Counted from the stretch's first letter, positions 1-9,001 are shown. The stretch: DNA of 64,000 bases from Leucobacter chromiiresistens (GCF_900102345.1 NZ_FNKB01000002.1:124001-188000); one strand, 5' to 3'. Program-made: numbers and translations. The notes: generated from the sequence alone by a model not told the origin.

Positions 1-666
1 TTCAGCTCGATCGATCACCAGGGCCGATACGCCTTCGGCAACCAGCCCTCCATCGCGCTCTGGAACCTCACGCGATTCGCGGAGACGCTGCTCCCGCTGC
101 TCGCTCCCGATGTCGAAACGGCGAAGTCGACGGCCGTCGCCTCCCTCGATCGCTTCGGAGGGCTCTACAACGATGCATGGATGGCCGGAATGCGCGGCAA
201 GCTCGGGCTCGCGCACGCAGCGGGCCGGGCGGCGGTCGACGACCGCGCGCTCGCCGAGTTGACGGCCGACATGCTCACCGACCTGCAACGGCACCGCATC
301 GACTACACGAGCTTCTTCCGGGCCCTGGGGCGGGCCGCCGCGGGAGACCCGACGGCACTCGACGGGGTGCTGCCCCGCGAGGGCGGCGGGAGCGGCGCGG
401 GCGACTGGGGTTCCGGGGGCTGGGTGCAGCGCTGGCTCGGCGCGGGGCCCGATGCGGGCGAGATGGATCGCGCCAACCCGCTCTACATTCCGCGCAATCA
501 CCTGGTCGAGGAGGCGCTCGCTGCGGCGGAGCGGGGCGACTTCGGGCCGTTCTCGCGCCTGCTCGACGTGCTCGCGCGTCCGTTCGAGGAGCAGAGCGGC
601 AACGAGCGGTACGAGCGGCCTGCGCCCGAGGGCGGCCCCGCGCACGTCACCTTCTGCGGAACCTGA
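1..666 (+). CDS. selO: Protein adenylyltransferase SelO, C-terminal part (5' end outside window)
   Basis: The frame is open from the first base and gives 221 residues before a TGA. The visible start contains DHQGRYAFGNQP followed by IALWNLTRFAETL, which is the conserved block of the SelO/YdiU (UPF0061) family; its N-terminal pseudokinase-like portion lies upstream of the window. SelO proteins are known to transfer AMP from ATP to protein hydroxyl groups and are linked to redox stress. The C-terminus ends in the family-like block NPLYIPRNHLVEEAL followed by a short tail with a Cys three residues from the end (TFCGT). That terminal Cys fits bacterial SelO proteins, which often end in a Cys (or Sec) near the C-terminus. 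Function is inferred from family membership; the catalytic part is not visible here. Confidence 0.88.
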   Translation, partial: FSSIDHQGRYAFGNQPSIALWNLTRFAETLLPLLAPDVETAKSTAVASLDRFGGLYNDAWMAGMRGKLGLAHAAGRAAVDDRALAELTADMLTDLQRHRIDYTSFFRALGRAAAGDPTALDGVLPREGGGSGAGDWGSGGWVQRWLGAGPDAGEMDRANPLYIPRNHLVEEALAAAERGDFGPFSRLLDVLARPFEEQSGNERYERPAPEGGPAHVTFCGT

Positions 667-780
667 TCGGGCGAGCGCGCCCGCTGCAGGCCCGGCGGGC
701 GGCGGCCCGCGGGGACACGACGAAGCCGCCCGCGATCCGAATCCCTGAGCGGGACCCGCATCGCGAGCGGCTGAGTCGCG

Positions 781-801
781 GCGGGCGTGCTCGTCGCCCG
801 C
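781..801. terminator. Hairpin between convergent selO and PfpI-family genes
   Basis: Perfect 7-bp arms GCGGGCG and CGCCCGC around a 7-nt loop lie just beyond the stop of the minus-strand PfpI gene and 115 bases after selO. It lacks a long T tract, so it is a candidate bidirectional terminator only. Confidence 0.45.
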
Positions 802-813
802 GCGGCGAGCGGG

Positions 814-1362
814 TTACGCCGTCTGGCCGGGGTGCTCGCCCTCGCCGATCTCCTCGACCAGCTTCGCGTTGAAGGCGGGGAGGTCGTCGGGCGTGCGGCT
901 CGTGACGAGCCCCTGATCGACCACGACCTCCTCGTCGACCCACGTCGCCCCGGCGTTCTGCAGGTCGGTGCGGAGGCTGGCGTACGAGGTGACGGTGCGG
1001 CCGTGCAGCACGTCGGCGTCGGCGAGGATCCATCCGCCGTGGCAGATCGCTCCGACCGGCTTGTGCTGGGCGAAGAAGCTCTTCGTGAACGCGACCGCGT
1101 CGGCGTCGAGCCGGATCTGATCGCCGTTGACGACGCCGCCGGGCAGCACGAGTGCGTCGAAGTCGTCGGCCTTCGCGTCGGCCGACGTGAGCGAGACCTC
1201 CTGCTCGTGGCCGTTCTTGCCCGTGATCGAGCCGGTCTGGGTGGAGACGACGGTGACCTCTGCGCCGTGCTCCTGCACTGCCGAGATCGGTTCCGTGAGC
1301 TCGGAGTCCTCGAAGCCGTCGGTGGCGAGAACCGCGACGCGCTTGCCGGTGAGATGTGACAT
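814..1362 (-). CDS. DJ-1/PfpI family protein (type 1 glutamine amidotransferase-like)
   Basis: A 182-residue protein with the single-domain DJ-1/PfpI fold. It begins KRVAVLATDGFEDSELTEP, where the early Glu is the usual family glutamate, and carries the nucleophile elbow AICHGGW with the reactive Cys. Members include deglycases and proteases or chaperones induced by stress; the exact substrate cannot be read from sequence. The ATG at 1360-1362 is chosen because GGAGG lies a few bases upstream on the minus strand; longer extensions into the upstream region have no SD. It is transcribed away from the NAD(P)-binding protein gene, with 223 bases between the two starts. Confidence 0.85.
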   Translation of the reverse strand: MSHLTGKRVAVLATDGFEDSELTEPISAVQEHGAEVTVVSTQTGSITGKNGHEQEVSLTSADAKADDFDALVLPGGVVNGDQIRLDADAVAFTKSFFAQHKPVGAICHGGWILADADVLHGRTVTSYASLRTDLQNAGATWVDEEVVVDQGLVTSRTPDDLPAFNAKLVEEIGEGEHPGQTA

Positions 1363-1585
1363 GGGAGTACCTCCTGGGTTCGGGAGTTCGTTGTCCGTCG
1401 AGACCCGGATTCCGGGCCGACGACGTCCAGCCTCCCCGACGGCGGCGCGCGGCGGCACCCCGTTGCGAGGCGTCGGGCTCGGCGCTAGTCGCGCGAGCGA
1501 GGGGCGCCGAACCCGGCCCCGAGGCCGCGGCGGCCGCGTTTCGCCGCTGGAGAAACCGGGGTCGCGGCGGCGTAGTGTGGAGCGC

Positions 1586-2233
1586 ATGGCACGCATCATC
1601 ATCTTCGGCGGACACGGCAAGATCGCACTGCTCACGGAGCCTCTGCTCGCGGAGCGGGGCGACGAGGTGACGGCGGTGATCCGCAATCCGGATCAGGCGG
1701 ACGACGTGCGCGCGGCGGGCGCCGAGCCGCGCGTGGTCGACGTCGAGCAGCTCGACGTCGACCAGCTGACCGAGGTCATCGCGGGGCACGACGCCGTGGT
1801 GTGGTCGGCGGGTGCGGGCGGGGGCGACCCTCGCCGAACGCTCGCGGTCGATCGCGACGCGGCGATCCGCACCATGGACGCCGCGGCTCGCGCCGGGGTG
1901 CAGCGCTACGTCATGGTCTCGTACTTCGGGGCATCGCGCGATCACGGCGTCGACCTCGAGAACTCGTTCTTCACCTACGCGGAGGCGAAGTCGCAGGCCG
2001 ACCAGCACCTGCGCGAGTCGGGGCTCGCGTGGACGGTGCTCGGGCCGAGCGGCCTGACCCTCGATCCGGGAACCGGAGCCATCGACGTCGATCCCCCCGA
2101 GGCCTCGACGGTGGCGCGTGCAGATGTCGCGGCGACGATCGCGGCCGTGCTCGCCGACGAGAGCACGGCGCTTCGCACGATCCGCTTCAACTCGGGGGAG
2201 ACGCCGATCGCGGAGGCCGTGCGCGCGCGCTGA
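1586..2233 (+). CDS. NAD(P)H-binding atypical short-chain dehydrogenase-like protein
   Basis: A 215-residue protein starting MARIIIFGGHGKIA, a Gly-rich dinucleotide-binding loop of the atypical SDR/NmrA-like kind. It continues through a Rossmann pattern (DAVVWSAGAGGG, then YVMVSYFG) and a typical C-terminal stretch, with no extra domain. Such proteins bind NAD(P)(H) as reductases, epimerase-like enzymes or redox sensors; no substrate can be assigned. The ATG has no SD. A TAGTGT hexamer at 1573-1578 places a likely transcription start on or next to the ATG, so the message may be leaderless (inference). Confidence 0.8.
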   Translation: MARIIIFGGHGKIALLTEPLLAERGDEVTAVIRNPDQADDVRAAGAEPRVVDVEQLDVDQLTEVIAGHDAVVWSAGAGGGDPRRTLAVDRDAAIRTMDAAARAGVQRYVMVSYFGASRDHGVDLENSFFTYAEAKSQADQHLRESGLAWTVLGPSGLTLDPGTGAIDVDPPEASTVARADVAATIAAVLADESTALRTIRFNSGETPIAEAVRAR

Positions 2234-2289
2234 TCGCGGCGCGCGCCGTCGCGGCGCTCGCCGCTCGCCGCGCCGAGGGCGCTCCTACA

Positions 2290-2319
2290 TTTGAATTGCT
2301 CAAAACAACCGGCTAGGCT
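2290..2319 (+). promoter_or_regulatory. Predicted promoter and operator of the Fur-family gene
   Basis: A -35 box TTGAAT (2291-2296), a 17-base spacer and a -10 box TAGGCT (2314-2319) predict a start at about 2326-2327, on the ATG itself. A perfect inverted repeat TTTGA-N5-TCAAA (2290-2304) covers the -35 box. This is a good candidate for the binding site of the regulator encoded directly downstream, giving autoregulation. The sequence elements are seen; binding is inferred. Confidence 0.65.
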
Positions 2320-2326
2320 GGGGCGC

Positions 2327-2749
2327 ATGGAGACGACCACCGAGCACGCACTGCGCGACGCCGGCCTGCGGGCCACGGCGGGGCGCGTCGCCGTGCTCGA
2401 CGCGCTCGTCTCCATGCCCCACTCGGACGCGGAGCACGTGTTCCGGGTGGTCGCGAGTGCGCTGCCGACCACATCGATCCAATCGGTGCACAACATCCTC
2501 GCCGACCTGACCGCGGCGGGGCTCACCCGCCGCATCGAGCCGGCGGGATCCGCGGCGCTCTACGAGCGGCGCGTGAACGACAACCATCATCACGTGGTCT
2601 GCTCCGAGTGCGGTGCGATCTCGGATGTCGACTGCGTCGTCGGCCACGCGCCCTGCCTCTCCCCGTCCGAGACGGGGGGCTACACCGTACAGACCGCCGA
2701 GGTGACGTTCTGGGGCACCTGCCCCGACTGCGCCGCCTCGGCCGCATAG
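2327..2749 (+). CDS. Fur-family transcriptional regulator, peroxide-sensor (FurA/CatR/PerR) type
   Basis: A 140-residue Fur-family protein: an N-terminal winged helix ([11 protein letters not shown], then [23 protein letters not shown]) and a C-terminal metal-binding and dimer part. The latter has [18 protein letters not shown] with the first Cys pair (CSEC) and TCPDC with the second, which together make the structural zinc site. The HHH cluster is the usual regulatory metal ligand set. Position directly before a catalase gene matches the FurA-KatG and CatR-CatA pairs of other actinobacteria. It most likely represses itself and the catalase until peroxide oxidises it. No SD precedes the ATG, consistent with a leaderless message from the promoter at 2290-2319. 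Confidence 0.9.
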   Translation: METTTEHALRDAGLRATAGRVAVLDALVSMPHSDAEHVFRVVASALPTTSIQSVHNILADLTAAGLTRRIEPAGSAALYERRVNDNHHHVVCSECGAISDVDCVVGHAPCLSPSETGGYTVQTAEVTFWGTCPDCAASAA

Positions 2750-2764
2750 CCGAATACGCACGTT

Positions 2765-2782
2765 CGCTCCGGCCCCGGAGCG
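2765..2782 (+). other. GC-rich hairpin between fur-type gene and catalase
   Basis: Perfect 8-bp arms CGCTCCGG and CCGGAGCG with a 2-base centre lie 16 bases after the regulator stop and 34 bases before the catalase ATG. It may limit read-through or mark an RNA-processing site that uncouples the two messages. Confidence 0.5.
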
Positions 2783-2816
2783 GTATCCGTCTTGCGCGAC
2801 ACTCCTGAGGAGCAAC

Positions 2817-4295
2817 ATGAGTACACCCGATACCACGACCCAGACCGGAACTCCCGTCGCAAGCGACGAGCACTCGCTCGCCGCCGGTCGCGACGGCGCG
2901 ATCGCACTGCACGACCGCTACCTCGTCGAGAAGCTCGCGCAGTTCAACCGCGAGCGCATCCCCGAGCGCATCGTCCACGCCAAGGGCGGCGGCGCGTTCG
3001 GCGAGTTCGTCGTCACCGGCGACGTCTCGGCCTACACCCGTGCCGCCGTCTTCCAGCCGGGCGCCCGCACGGAGACCGTGCAGCGCTTCTCCTCCGTCGC
3101 CGGCGAGCAGGGATCGCCCGACACCTGGCGCGACGTGCGCGGATTCTCGGTGAAGTTCTACACCACCGAGGGCAACTACGACATCGTCGGCAACAACACC
3201 CCCGTGTTCTTCATCCGCGACGGCATCAAGTTCCCCGACTTCATCCACTCGCAGAAGCGACTGCCGGGCTCGGGCCTGCGCGACGCCGACATGCAGTGGG
3301 ATTTCTGGACGCTCTCGCCCGAGTCGGCCCACCAGGTGACCTACCTCATGGGAGACCGCGGCCTGCCCCGCTCGTGGCGCCACATGCCCGGATTCGGTTC
3401 GCACACCTACCAGTGGATCAACGCCGCGGGCGAGCGGTTCTGGGTGAAGTACCACTTCGACGCCCTGCAGGGCAACGTCGAGATGTCGAGCGAGGAGGCG
3501 GAGGCGATCGCCGGCGCCGACGCCGATTACTACCGCCGCGATCTCTACGAGGCGATCGAGCGCGGCGAGTACCCCTCGTGGAAGCTGTCGGTGCAGGTCA
3601 TGCCCTACGAGGACGCGAAGACGTACCGCTTCAACCCGTTCGACCTCACCAAGGTGTGGCCGCACGCGGACTACCCGCTGATCGAGGTCGGCGTGCACAC
3701 GCTCAACCGCAACCCCGAGAACTTCTTCGCGCAGATCGAGCAGGCGGCGTTCTCGCCGGCGAACACGGTTCCGGGCATCGACATCAGCCCCGACCGCATG
3801 CTGCAGGCGCGCGTCTTCTCGTACCCCGACGCGCAGCGGTACCGCGTCGGCACCAACTACAACCAGATCCCGGTCAACGCTCCGGTGGCCCCCGTGGCGA
3901 ACTACTCGCAGGACGGCGCGCAGCGCCACGGGTTCAACTCCCCGAGCACCCCGGTGTACGCGCCCAACTCGAAGGGCGGCCCCACCGCTGACGCGGCAGC
4001 CGCCGGTGTCGGCTCCTGGGAGTCGGATGGCGAGCTGGTGCGCACCGCCGCTACGCTCCACGCCGAGGACGACGACTTCGGTCAGGCGGGCACGCTCTAC
4101 CGCGAGGTGTTCGATGCGGCTGCGCAGGCGCGATTCCTGAAGACCATCACCGGTGCCGTCGGCGCCGTGCAGAGCCCCGAGATCCGCGAGCGCGCGATCG
4201 CGTACTGGACGCAGGTCGACGCCGAACTGGGGGCGGCGCTGCGCCGCAACCTCGAAGCCGATGTGGAGGCCGTCGCGGCGACCGTCGACGCCTGA
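2817..4295 (+). CDS. katA: Monofunctional heme catalase (clade 3 type)
   Basis: A 492-residue catalase that dismutates hydrogen peroxide to water and oxygen in the cytoplasm. Visible family marks are the active-site His in [14 protein letters not shown], the distal Asn in [11 protein letters not shown], and the proximal heme-ligand Tyr in [14 protein letters not shown]. The length matches small-subunit catalases; the extra C-terminal flavodoxin-like domain of large catalases is absent. The ATG follows GAGGAG at good spacing. It lies 67 bases behind the Fur-family gene and probably shares its transcript, at least in part. It is followed by a strong intrinsic terminator. Confidence 0.95.
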   Translation: MSTPDTTTQTGTPVASDEHSLAAGRDGAIALHDRYLVEKLAQFNRERIPERIVHAKGGGAFGEFVVTGDVSAYTRAAVFQPGARTETVQRFSSVAGEQGSPDTWRDVRGFSVKFYTTEGNYDIVGNNTPVFFIRDGIKFPDFIHSQKRLPGSGLRDADMQWDFWTLSPESAHQVTYLMGDRGLPRSWRHMPGFGSHTYQWINAAGERFWVKYHFDALQGNVEMSSEEAEAIAGADADYYRRDLYEAIERGEYPSWKLSVQVMPYEDAKTYRFNPFDLTKVWPHADYPLIEVGVHTLNRNPENFFAQIEQAAFSPANTVPGIDISPDRMLQARVFSYPDAQRYRVGTNYNQIPVNAPVAPVANYSQDGAQRHGFNSPSTPVYAPNSKGGPTADAAAAGVGSWESDGELVRTAATLHAEDDDFGQAGTLYREVFDAAAQARFLKTITGAVGAVQSPEIRERAIAYWTQVDAELGAALRRNLEADVEAVAATVDA

Positions 4296-4353
4296 CGCGC
4301 CGGTGCGGGGGCGGCCGAGGCCGACTGACCTCCCGCACCGAGCACCCCTGACG

Positions 4354-4388
4354 AACCCCCGGTGAGCGCCCAGCGCGCACCGGGGGTT
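4354..4388 (+). terminator. Intrinsic terminator after katA
   Basis: Perfect 11-bp arms AACCCCCGGTG (4354-4364) and CACCGGGGGTT (4378-4388) with a 13-base loop, beginning 58 bases after the catalase stop. Confidence 0.85.
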
Positions 4389-4802
4389 CGCGCGGTTCGG
4401 GCATCCCGCGCGTGCGTCTTCGCGTCCCGGCCGTGCTGCGAAAACGAAGGCGGCCGACGATGAGTATCGGTCATCGCACTACTGCAAAACGCTCTTCCGC
4501 ATACTGCATCGCGTCGAATTCGTACGGGAAATGCGTCCGTTCATTGCTGAAAGGCGCCATTTTTGCGCAATCGTCTCCACGAAGGATTTTAGGCTGCACA
4601 CGAACCGCGATCAGAGTGTGGGGGAGTTCATGTGCGCTTGGGGTGGCCGGTCGGTTTCGCGAGTCGCGATGCTGCCGCTCGTGAGCGCCGGCGCGGCGGC
4701 CACGGCCTCACCCGTCCATGTCGACTGGCCCTGTGCCGCGCCCGGGCGTCATGCTAGCGTGGACCGCGGACGGGGTACTCGATGAGGAGGGGAGCTCCGC
4801 GG
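4389..4802 (+). promoter_or_regulatory. Long intergenic control region before the large LuxR regulator
   Basis: About 410 bases with no convincing gene and lower GC between about 4440 and 4620. It holds two copies of TACTGCA (4480-4486 and 4502-4508); the first sits in a 14-mer CTACTGCAAAACGC that recurs exactly at 9838-9851. Possible -10 hexamers are TAGGCT at 4590-4595 and an extended TGCTAGCGT at 4752-4760. A 51-codon frame (4630-4785) overlaps the possible ATG at 4782 but does not look protein-like. Confidence 0.5.
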
Positions 4803-7385
4803 GTGAAGGGTCGGGAACGCAGCCTCGCGAAAGCGCAGAGCCTGATCGAGAGCGGGCTGAGCGTCGACGTGGTGGGAAGCCGCGGGAGCGGGCGGACCGC
4901 GTTCATGGGGGCGCTCGCCAAACGGCTCGATGAGAACGAGTGGACGGTGCACGAGGTGCGCGGCGTCGCCTCGCTGAAGCAGAATCCGTTCGCCGCGCTC
5001 GCACTCTCGGGAACGGTCGAACTGGCTGCCGCGCGCCGGATGGACAACCTCATCGAAGAGGTGGGGCGTCAGCTGATCGATCGCGTCGCCAACGACCGCT
5101 GCGCCTTCTTCGTCGACGACTGGGACGACCTCGACGAGGCGTCGTGGGGCGTCATCGAGTTCGTGCGGCGCTCGACGGGCGTGCCGATCGTGATCTCGCG
5201 ACTCCAGGGGCTCCGCGCACGCCACACGCCGAGCGGTCTGCCGGCCGCGACGCTCGCCCCCACCTACGTCATCGACATGCTCCCGCTGCGATTCGAGGAC
5301 CTCGAGGCCGCGATGAGCGAGTATCTGGGCGGCGTGATCGAGCCCGGCACCTCCCGACGGCTCTACACGAAGTCGGGCGGCAACGTGGGGCTCGCGCTCG
5401 CGCTGATCGATGCGACCGTGCGCGAGGGGCGGCTCGTGCAGATCGACGGCGATCCCTGGACGGCGATCGGAGAGCTCTGGAGCCCGACGCTGCGGGCGGT
5501 CATGGAGATGCACCTGGAGAGCCTCGACCCCTCTGCGCGCGATGCCCTCGAGACGATCGCCATGGTCGGGCTCGCCGACATCGACACGGTGCGCACCCTC
5601 GTGGACTGGCCGACCCTGGAACTGCTCGAGGAGCGCGCGATGATCGCCTTCGCGCAGGGTACGCGGAGCAACTACGTCTCCGTCGTGCCGCCCCTGTTCA
5701 CGAGCTACTTCAGGCACGATCCGCTCTCGGCCCGACGCATCCGCCTCACCGAGAAGATCCTCACGACGCTCGGCGGCGCGTCCCCCGATTTCGAGCTCGA
5801 CGAGGTGTGGAGCGACCTGAACACGGCCGGGGAGACGCAGGATGCGCTGTTCGCCGGCATGCTCCGGGAATCGCTCAAGACGCGCCAACTGGTCGCGGGC
5901 TACGAGTGGGAGAAGAGCCCCAATGTGCACACCGCGAATGCGTACGTCGAGGTGCTCGCGCAAGCCGGGGTGGCCGTCTCGGGAGCGACGATCGAGCGGG
6001 TGTACGCGGAGACCGACGACCGGAGCGGCGACCTGGCGGCGAGAGCGGAGTACTACTCGCGCCGCGCCGATTGGCTGGCCTACGGCCTGGGCCGGGTCGA
6101 CGAGGCGCTCGAATTCCTCGATCACCGCTCGCGGGAGCTCGCGAGCTTCGGCAGGATCCTTGATGCGCGCGGCATCAGCATCCTCGCCGACTTCCGGGCC
6201 GTGCCCGAGGGCTTCGAGGTCGTGCTCGAGGTCACCGACGACCTTCCCGTTCCCGTGCAGGCCGCGCTGCTCGAGAGCCAGCTGCACGTGCTCGTCATCG
6301 ATGGCCGCCTGCACGACGCCAACCGCGTGTACGCCGAGCTGCGCCGGCTCGACCCGCAGGGCGAGCGCGCCGCGGCGCTCGCGATCCAGGGCATGAGCCT
6401 CCTCGCCCAGGGCGACTTCGAGTCGGGGTATCGAGACGTCACGAACGGGCTCGACGAGGCGCGCGGCAACCTCGATCTGCACGCCTTCCGCGCGTTCGCC
6501 GGAGCTGTGGCCTACGCGAATCTGCACAGCGGCGACATGCAGTACCAGGGCGAGCTGCTCGACGTCGTGCTGTCGACGGGCGACTTCTCGCCGATCCCCC
6601 CTGGCAGTCGCACCATCGTGCTCGTGGCGGCGTCCGTGCTCGCGGCGAGCCGGGGCCAGCGCGACCTGTGCCTGAAGTACGTCGGCCTGCTCCGCTCGGA
6701 GGGCGCTGCGGAGCTCGCGCTGCCCGGTCAGAGCCCGGCGTGGGGAGAGGCTCAGCTCGAAGTGCTCGATGGGAAGCTCAAGAGTGCGGCGCGCATTCTG
6801 TGGAACTCGTCGCTCGCGCTGCGGGATCGCGGAGCGATCTTCGCCGCCCAGCTCGGCATGCTCGCGTCGCTCGAGATGCACCCGACGGAGGCCCGGCTCG
6901 CCGAGGCCATCGCGCTGATCGAGCAGCGGCCCGACATCGTGGTGCACGCGTCTCATATCAGGTACCTCATCGCGGCGACGCGCGGCGATGCGCGAGCGGT
7001 GCTCGACGCCGCCCACGAGCTGGAGGCCCATCAGCGCATCGGGCTGGCGATGGCTGCGTACGGCAGGGCCGTCGACCTCTCCACCGACCATCCCGATTCC
7101 GAGCTGCGGGAGCAGGCGGCCGCGAACGAGCGCCGGTTGCGCATGCGCCACAGCGGGCGCGTCTTCAACACGACGCGATTCGGCGGGCTGGGAACGACGC
7201 TGTCGAAGCGCGAGCGCGAGGTGGCGACGCTGGCGGCGAACGGCCTGAGCAACCAGGAGATCGCCGCTCGTCTCGTGGTCAGCGTGCGCACGGTCGACAG
7301 CCACATGTACCGCATCATGCGCAAGCTCGGGGTGTCGAGCCGGGAGTCCCTTGCTGCAAAAGTGGGCAGCGGATCACTGCTGTAG
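4803..7385 (+). CDS. Large ATP-binding LuxR-family transcriptional regulator (LAL/MalT-like)
   Basis: About 860 residues. An N-terminal AAA/STAND-like ATPase part shows a Walker A loop VVGSRGSGRTAF close to the start and a Walker B-like stretch CAFFVDDWDDLDE. A long helical middle resembles tetratricopeptide-like repeats. The last 65 residues are a LuxR/GerE helix-turn-helix: LSKREREVATLAANGLSNQE, then IAARLVVSVRTVDSHMYRIMRKLGV. LAL regulators bind a small effector and ATP and activate nearby promoters. The GTG at 4803 is preferred because AGGAGGGG lies 10 bases upstream; an in-frame ATG at 4782 (seven codons longer) has no SD but overlaps the stop of an upstream small frame. The gene directly downstream, for a surface protein, is the natural candidate target. 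The effector is unknown. Confidence 0.88.
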   Translation: MKGRERSLAKAQSLIESGLSVDVVGSRGSGRTAFMGALAKRLDENEWTVHEVRGVASLKQNPFAALALSGTVELAAARRMDNLIEEVGRQLIDRVANDRCAFFVDDWDDLDEASWGVIEFVRRSTGVPIVISRLQGLRARHTPSGLPAATLAPTYVIDMLPLRFEDLEAAMSEYLGGVIEPGTSRRLYTKSGGNVGLALALIDATVREGRLVQIDGDPWTAIGELWSPTLRAVMEMHLESLDPSARDALETIAMVGLADIDTVRTLVDWPTLELLEERAMIAFAQGTRSNYVSVVPPLFTSYFRHDPLSARRIRLTEKILTTLGGASPDFELDEVWSDLNTAGETQDALFAGMLRESLKTRQLVAGYEWEKSPNVHTANAYVEVLAQAGVAVSGATIERVYAETDDRSGDLAARAEYYSRRADWLAYGLGRVDEALEFLDHRSRELASFGRILDARGISILADFRAVPEGFEVVLEVTDDLPVPVQAALLESQLHVLVIDGRLHDANRVYAELRRLDPQGERAAALAIQGMSLLAQGDFESGYRDVTNGLDEARGNLDLHAFRAFAGAVAYANLHSGDMQYQGELLDVVLSTGDFSPIPPGSRTIVLVAASVLAASRGQRDLCLKYVGLLRSEGAAELALPGQSPAWGEAQLEVLDGKLKSAARILWNSSLALRDRGAIFAAQLGMLASLEMHPTEARLAEAIALIEQRPDIVVHASHIRYLIAATRGDARAVLDAAHELEAHQRIGLAMAAYGRAVDLSTDHPDSELREQAAANERRLRMRHSGRVFNTTRFGGLGTTLSKREREVATLAANGLSNQEIAARLVVSVRTVDSHMYRIMRKLGVSSRESLAAKVGSGSLL

Positions 7386-7510
7386 AGCCCGCGACTACTT
7401 AAATTCGAGCCCAGACATACTGCAATCCATCGGAAAACGGTTCAACTCGGCATCCGCTTGCTTGAATCAGGTGGTTACGCCAGATTCAAGACAGCAAGGG
7501 GTCGATAGCC
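7386..7510 (+). promoter_or_regulatory. Control region of the surface-protein gene
   Basis: A 125-base gap of relatively AT-rich DNA. It contains TACTGCA at 7418-7424 and a perfect 8-bp inverted repeat CTTGAATC (7461-7468) / GATTCAAG (7483-7490) with a 14-base spacer, ending 20 bases before the GTG start. The repeat could be an operator or a message hairpin. Confidence 0.5.
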
Positions 7511-9001
7511 GTGTTCCTCCACAGCGCGCAATACCAGGTCGAGCAGAAGCCGCGCCGCATCCGCGGAGCGTTCGCGGCGGCGGCCACGGCCGCGGTCCTC
7601 ATCGCAGCGCCGTGCTCCACCGCTGCCGCGAACGCGGCGCCGATCGTCGCCCTCGCGGCGGATGATATCGAGGGGCCGCTAGCGCTGGCTCCCGACGGGT
7701 ACATCGGAAGCGCGATTCTCAGCTTCTCGCTCGACCGGGAGTACCTCCCGTGGAGCAGCAGCGGGGAGTACTCGGTCACGCTGACCGTCGAGAGCCTCGT
7801 GCTCAAGGAGTACTCGGCGGGAAACACCGTGGTCACCGATCACCACATCTCGCCGCAGAACGCGAACACCAGTTACGTGCTCGTGGTGGTGCGCGACGGC
7901 GTGCGCGAGCAGCGGCCCGTGACGCTCTCCGCCGACAACACGATCGTCATCGACGGACTGGTCGAGGGCGTCAACGTCATCGGGCTGCAGGCCTCGTACT
8001 TCGAGGAGGAGAACGCTCTGGTGCCCCAGGGCACGATGTCGAAGAACGTGGAGGTCGGATCGGCCCCGCCGCCCATCGCGGCCGACGACGAGACCACCGG
8101 CCCGCAGGGCGCACCGCAGTCGATCGATCCGCTCGCCAACGACTCCGCCGGCTCTGACGACCTGCAGCTGGAACCCGACTCCCTGACGCTGCTCGACGCC
8201 GACGGGGAGCAGACGGACACGGTGGTCGTGCCGGGCGAGGGCGTGTACACCGTCGAGAACCGCCGCATCGTGTTCACCCCCGAGCCGGGCTTCACGGGCA
8301 CCGCGACTCCCGTGCAGTACCAGGTGACCGACCAGAACTACCGCGACTGGGCCACCGCGACCTACACGCCCACGGTCACCCCCGTCGCGCCGGTCGTGAC
8401 CCCAGACGCGACGACGGGCCCGCAGGGCGAGCCGCAGTCGATCGACCCGCTCGCGAATGATTCGGCAGGCGCCGAGTCCGCTCCGCTCGACCCCGGTTCG
8501 TTGACGCTGCTGGATGCCGATGGTGCTCCGACCACCACGGTCACCGTGCCGGGCGAGGGCGTCTACACGCTCGAGGGCGGTCTGATCGTCTTCACCCCGG
8601 AGCCCGCCTTCACCGGTACGGCGACCCCGGTCGCGTACCGGGTCGCCGACGCGCTGGGAAACGTGGCCTCATCGACGTACACGCCGACCGTGACGCCGGC
8701 CGCCCCGGTTGACGCACCTGCGGACCCGGCACCCGAAGCTGCCGGCTCGACTCCCGTCGAGCAGCGTCCTGCCGCTCCGGGTGCGGCAGTCGCGACCGAC
8801 CCCGCCGCGACGAGCGGAGAAACCTCCGCTGCCGCACCGTCGCACGACGCGGGCGACCCGCCGGCGGCGCTCGCGACGACCGGCGGCGGTTCGCTGTCGC
8901 CGCTCCACGGCTGGATCGTCGCACTCTTCGGCGGTGGGCTCGCAGCCCTGGTCTGGGGGAGCCGGCCTCGACGAGTCGTTCGCCAGACCGACGACGCCTG
9001 A
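7511..9001 (+). CDS. Secreted surface protein with two CshA-like repeats and an LAxTG sorting signal
   Basis: A 496-residue protein. It has an N-terminal signal peptide (basic QKPRRIRG, then an Ala-rich hydrophobic core, likely cleaved near ANAAP), a unique domain of about 150 residues, two tandem 106-residue repeats, a Pro/Ala/Thr-rich wall-spanning stretch, LATTG at 454-458, a hydrophobic segment and a basic tail (SRPRR). The repeats contain IDPLAND, LTLLDADG, VPGEGVYT and FTGTATPV, typical of CshA-type fibril repeats found in adhesins. LAxTG is the motif used by class E sortases of high-GC Gram-positives. The GTG start has AAGGGG upstream at about 9 bases. It is probably a wall-anchored adhesin-like protein under the upstream LuxR regulator; ligand unknown. 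Confidence 0.82.
   Translation: MFLHSAQYQVEQKPRRIRGAFAAAATAAVLIAAPCSTAAANAAPIVALAADDIEGPLALAPDGYIGSAILSFSLDREYLPWSSSGEYSVTLTVESLVLKEYSAGNTVVTDHHISPQNANTSYVLVVVRDGVREQRPVTLSADNTIVIDGLVEGVNVIGLQASYFEEENALVPQGTMSKNVEVGSAPPPIAADDETTGPQGAPQSIDPLANDSAGSDDLQLEPDSLTLLDADGEQTDTVVVPGEGVYTVENRRIVFTPEPGFTGTATPVQYQVTDQNYRDWATATYTPTVTPVAPVVTPDATTGPQGEPQSIDPLANDSAGAESAPLDPGSLTLLDADGAPTTTVTVPGEGVYTLEGGLIVFTPEPAFTGTATPVAYRVADALGNVASSTYTPTVTPAAPVDAPADPAPEAAGSTPVEQRPAAPGAAVATDPAATSGETSAAAPSHDAGDPPAALATTGGGSLSPLHGWIVALFGGGLAALVWGSRPRRVVRQTDDA
8093..8701 (+). repeat. Two tandem CshA-like repeat units inside the surface-protein gene
   Basis: Unit 1 (8093-8410) and unit 2 (8411 to about 8701) have an exact period of 318 bases (106 codons), anchored by the shared GPQG and IDPLANDSAG segments. 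The second unit is truncated before the Pro/Ala-rich stalk. Confidence 0.85.

Noticed and set aside
4531..4785. An 84-codon frame before the large regulator
   Set aside because: Its sequence is not protein-like over the first 30 codons and has no SD at the first ATG. Only the inner 51-codon part is kept, as a low-interest finding.
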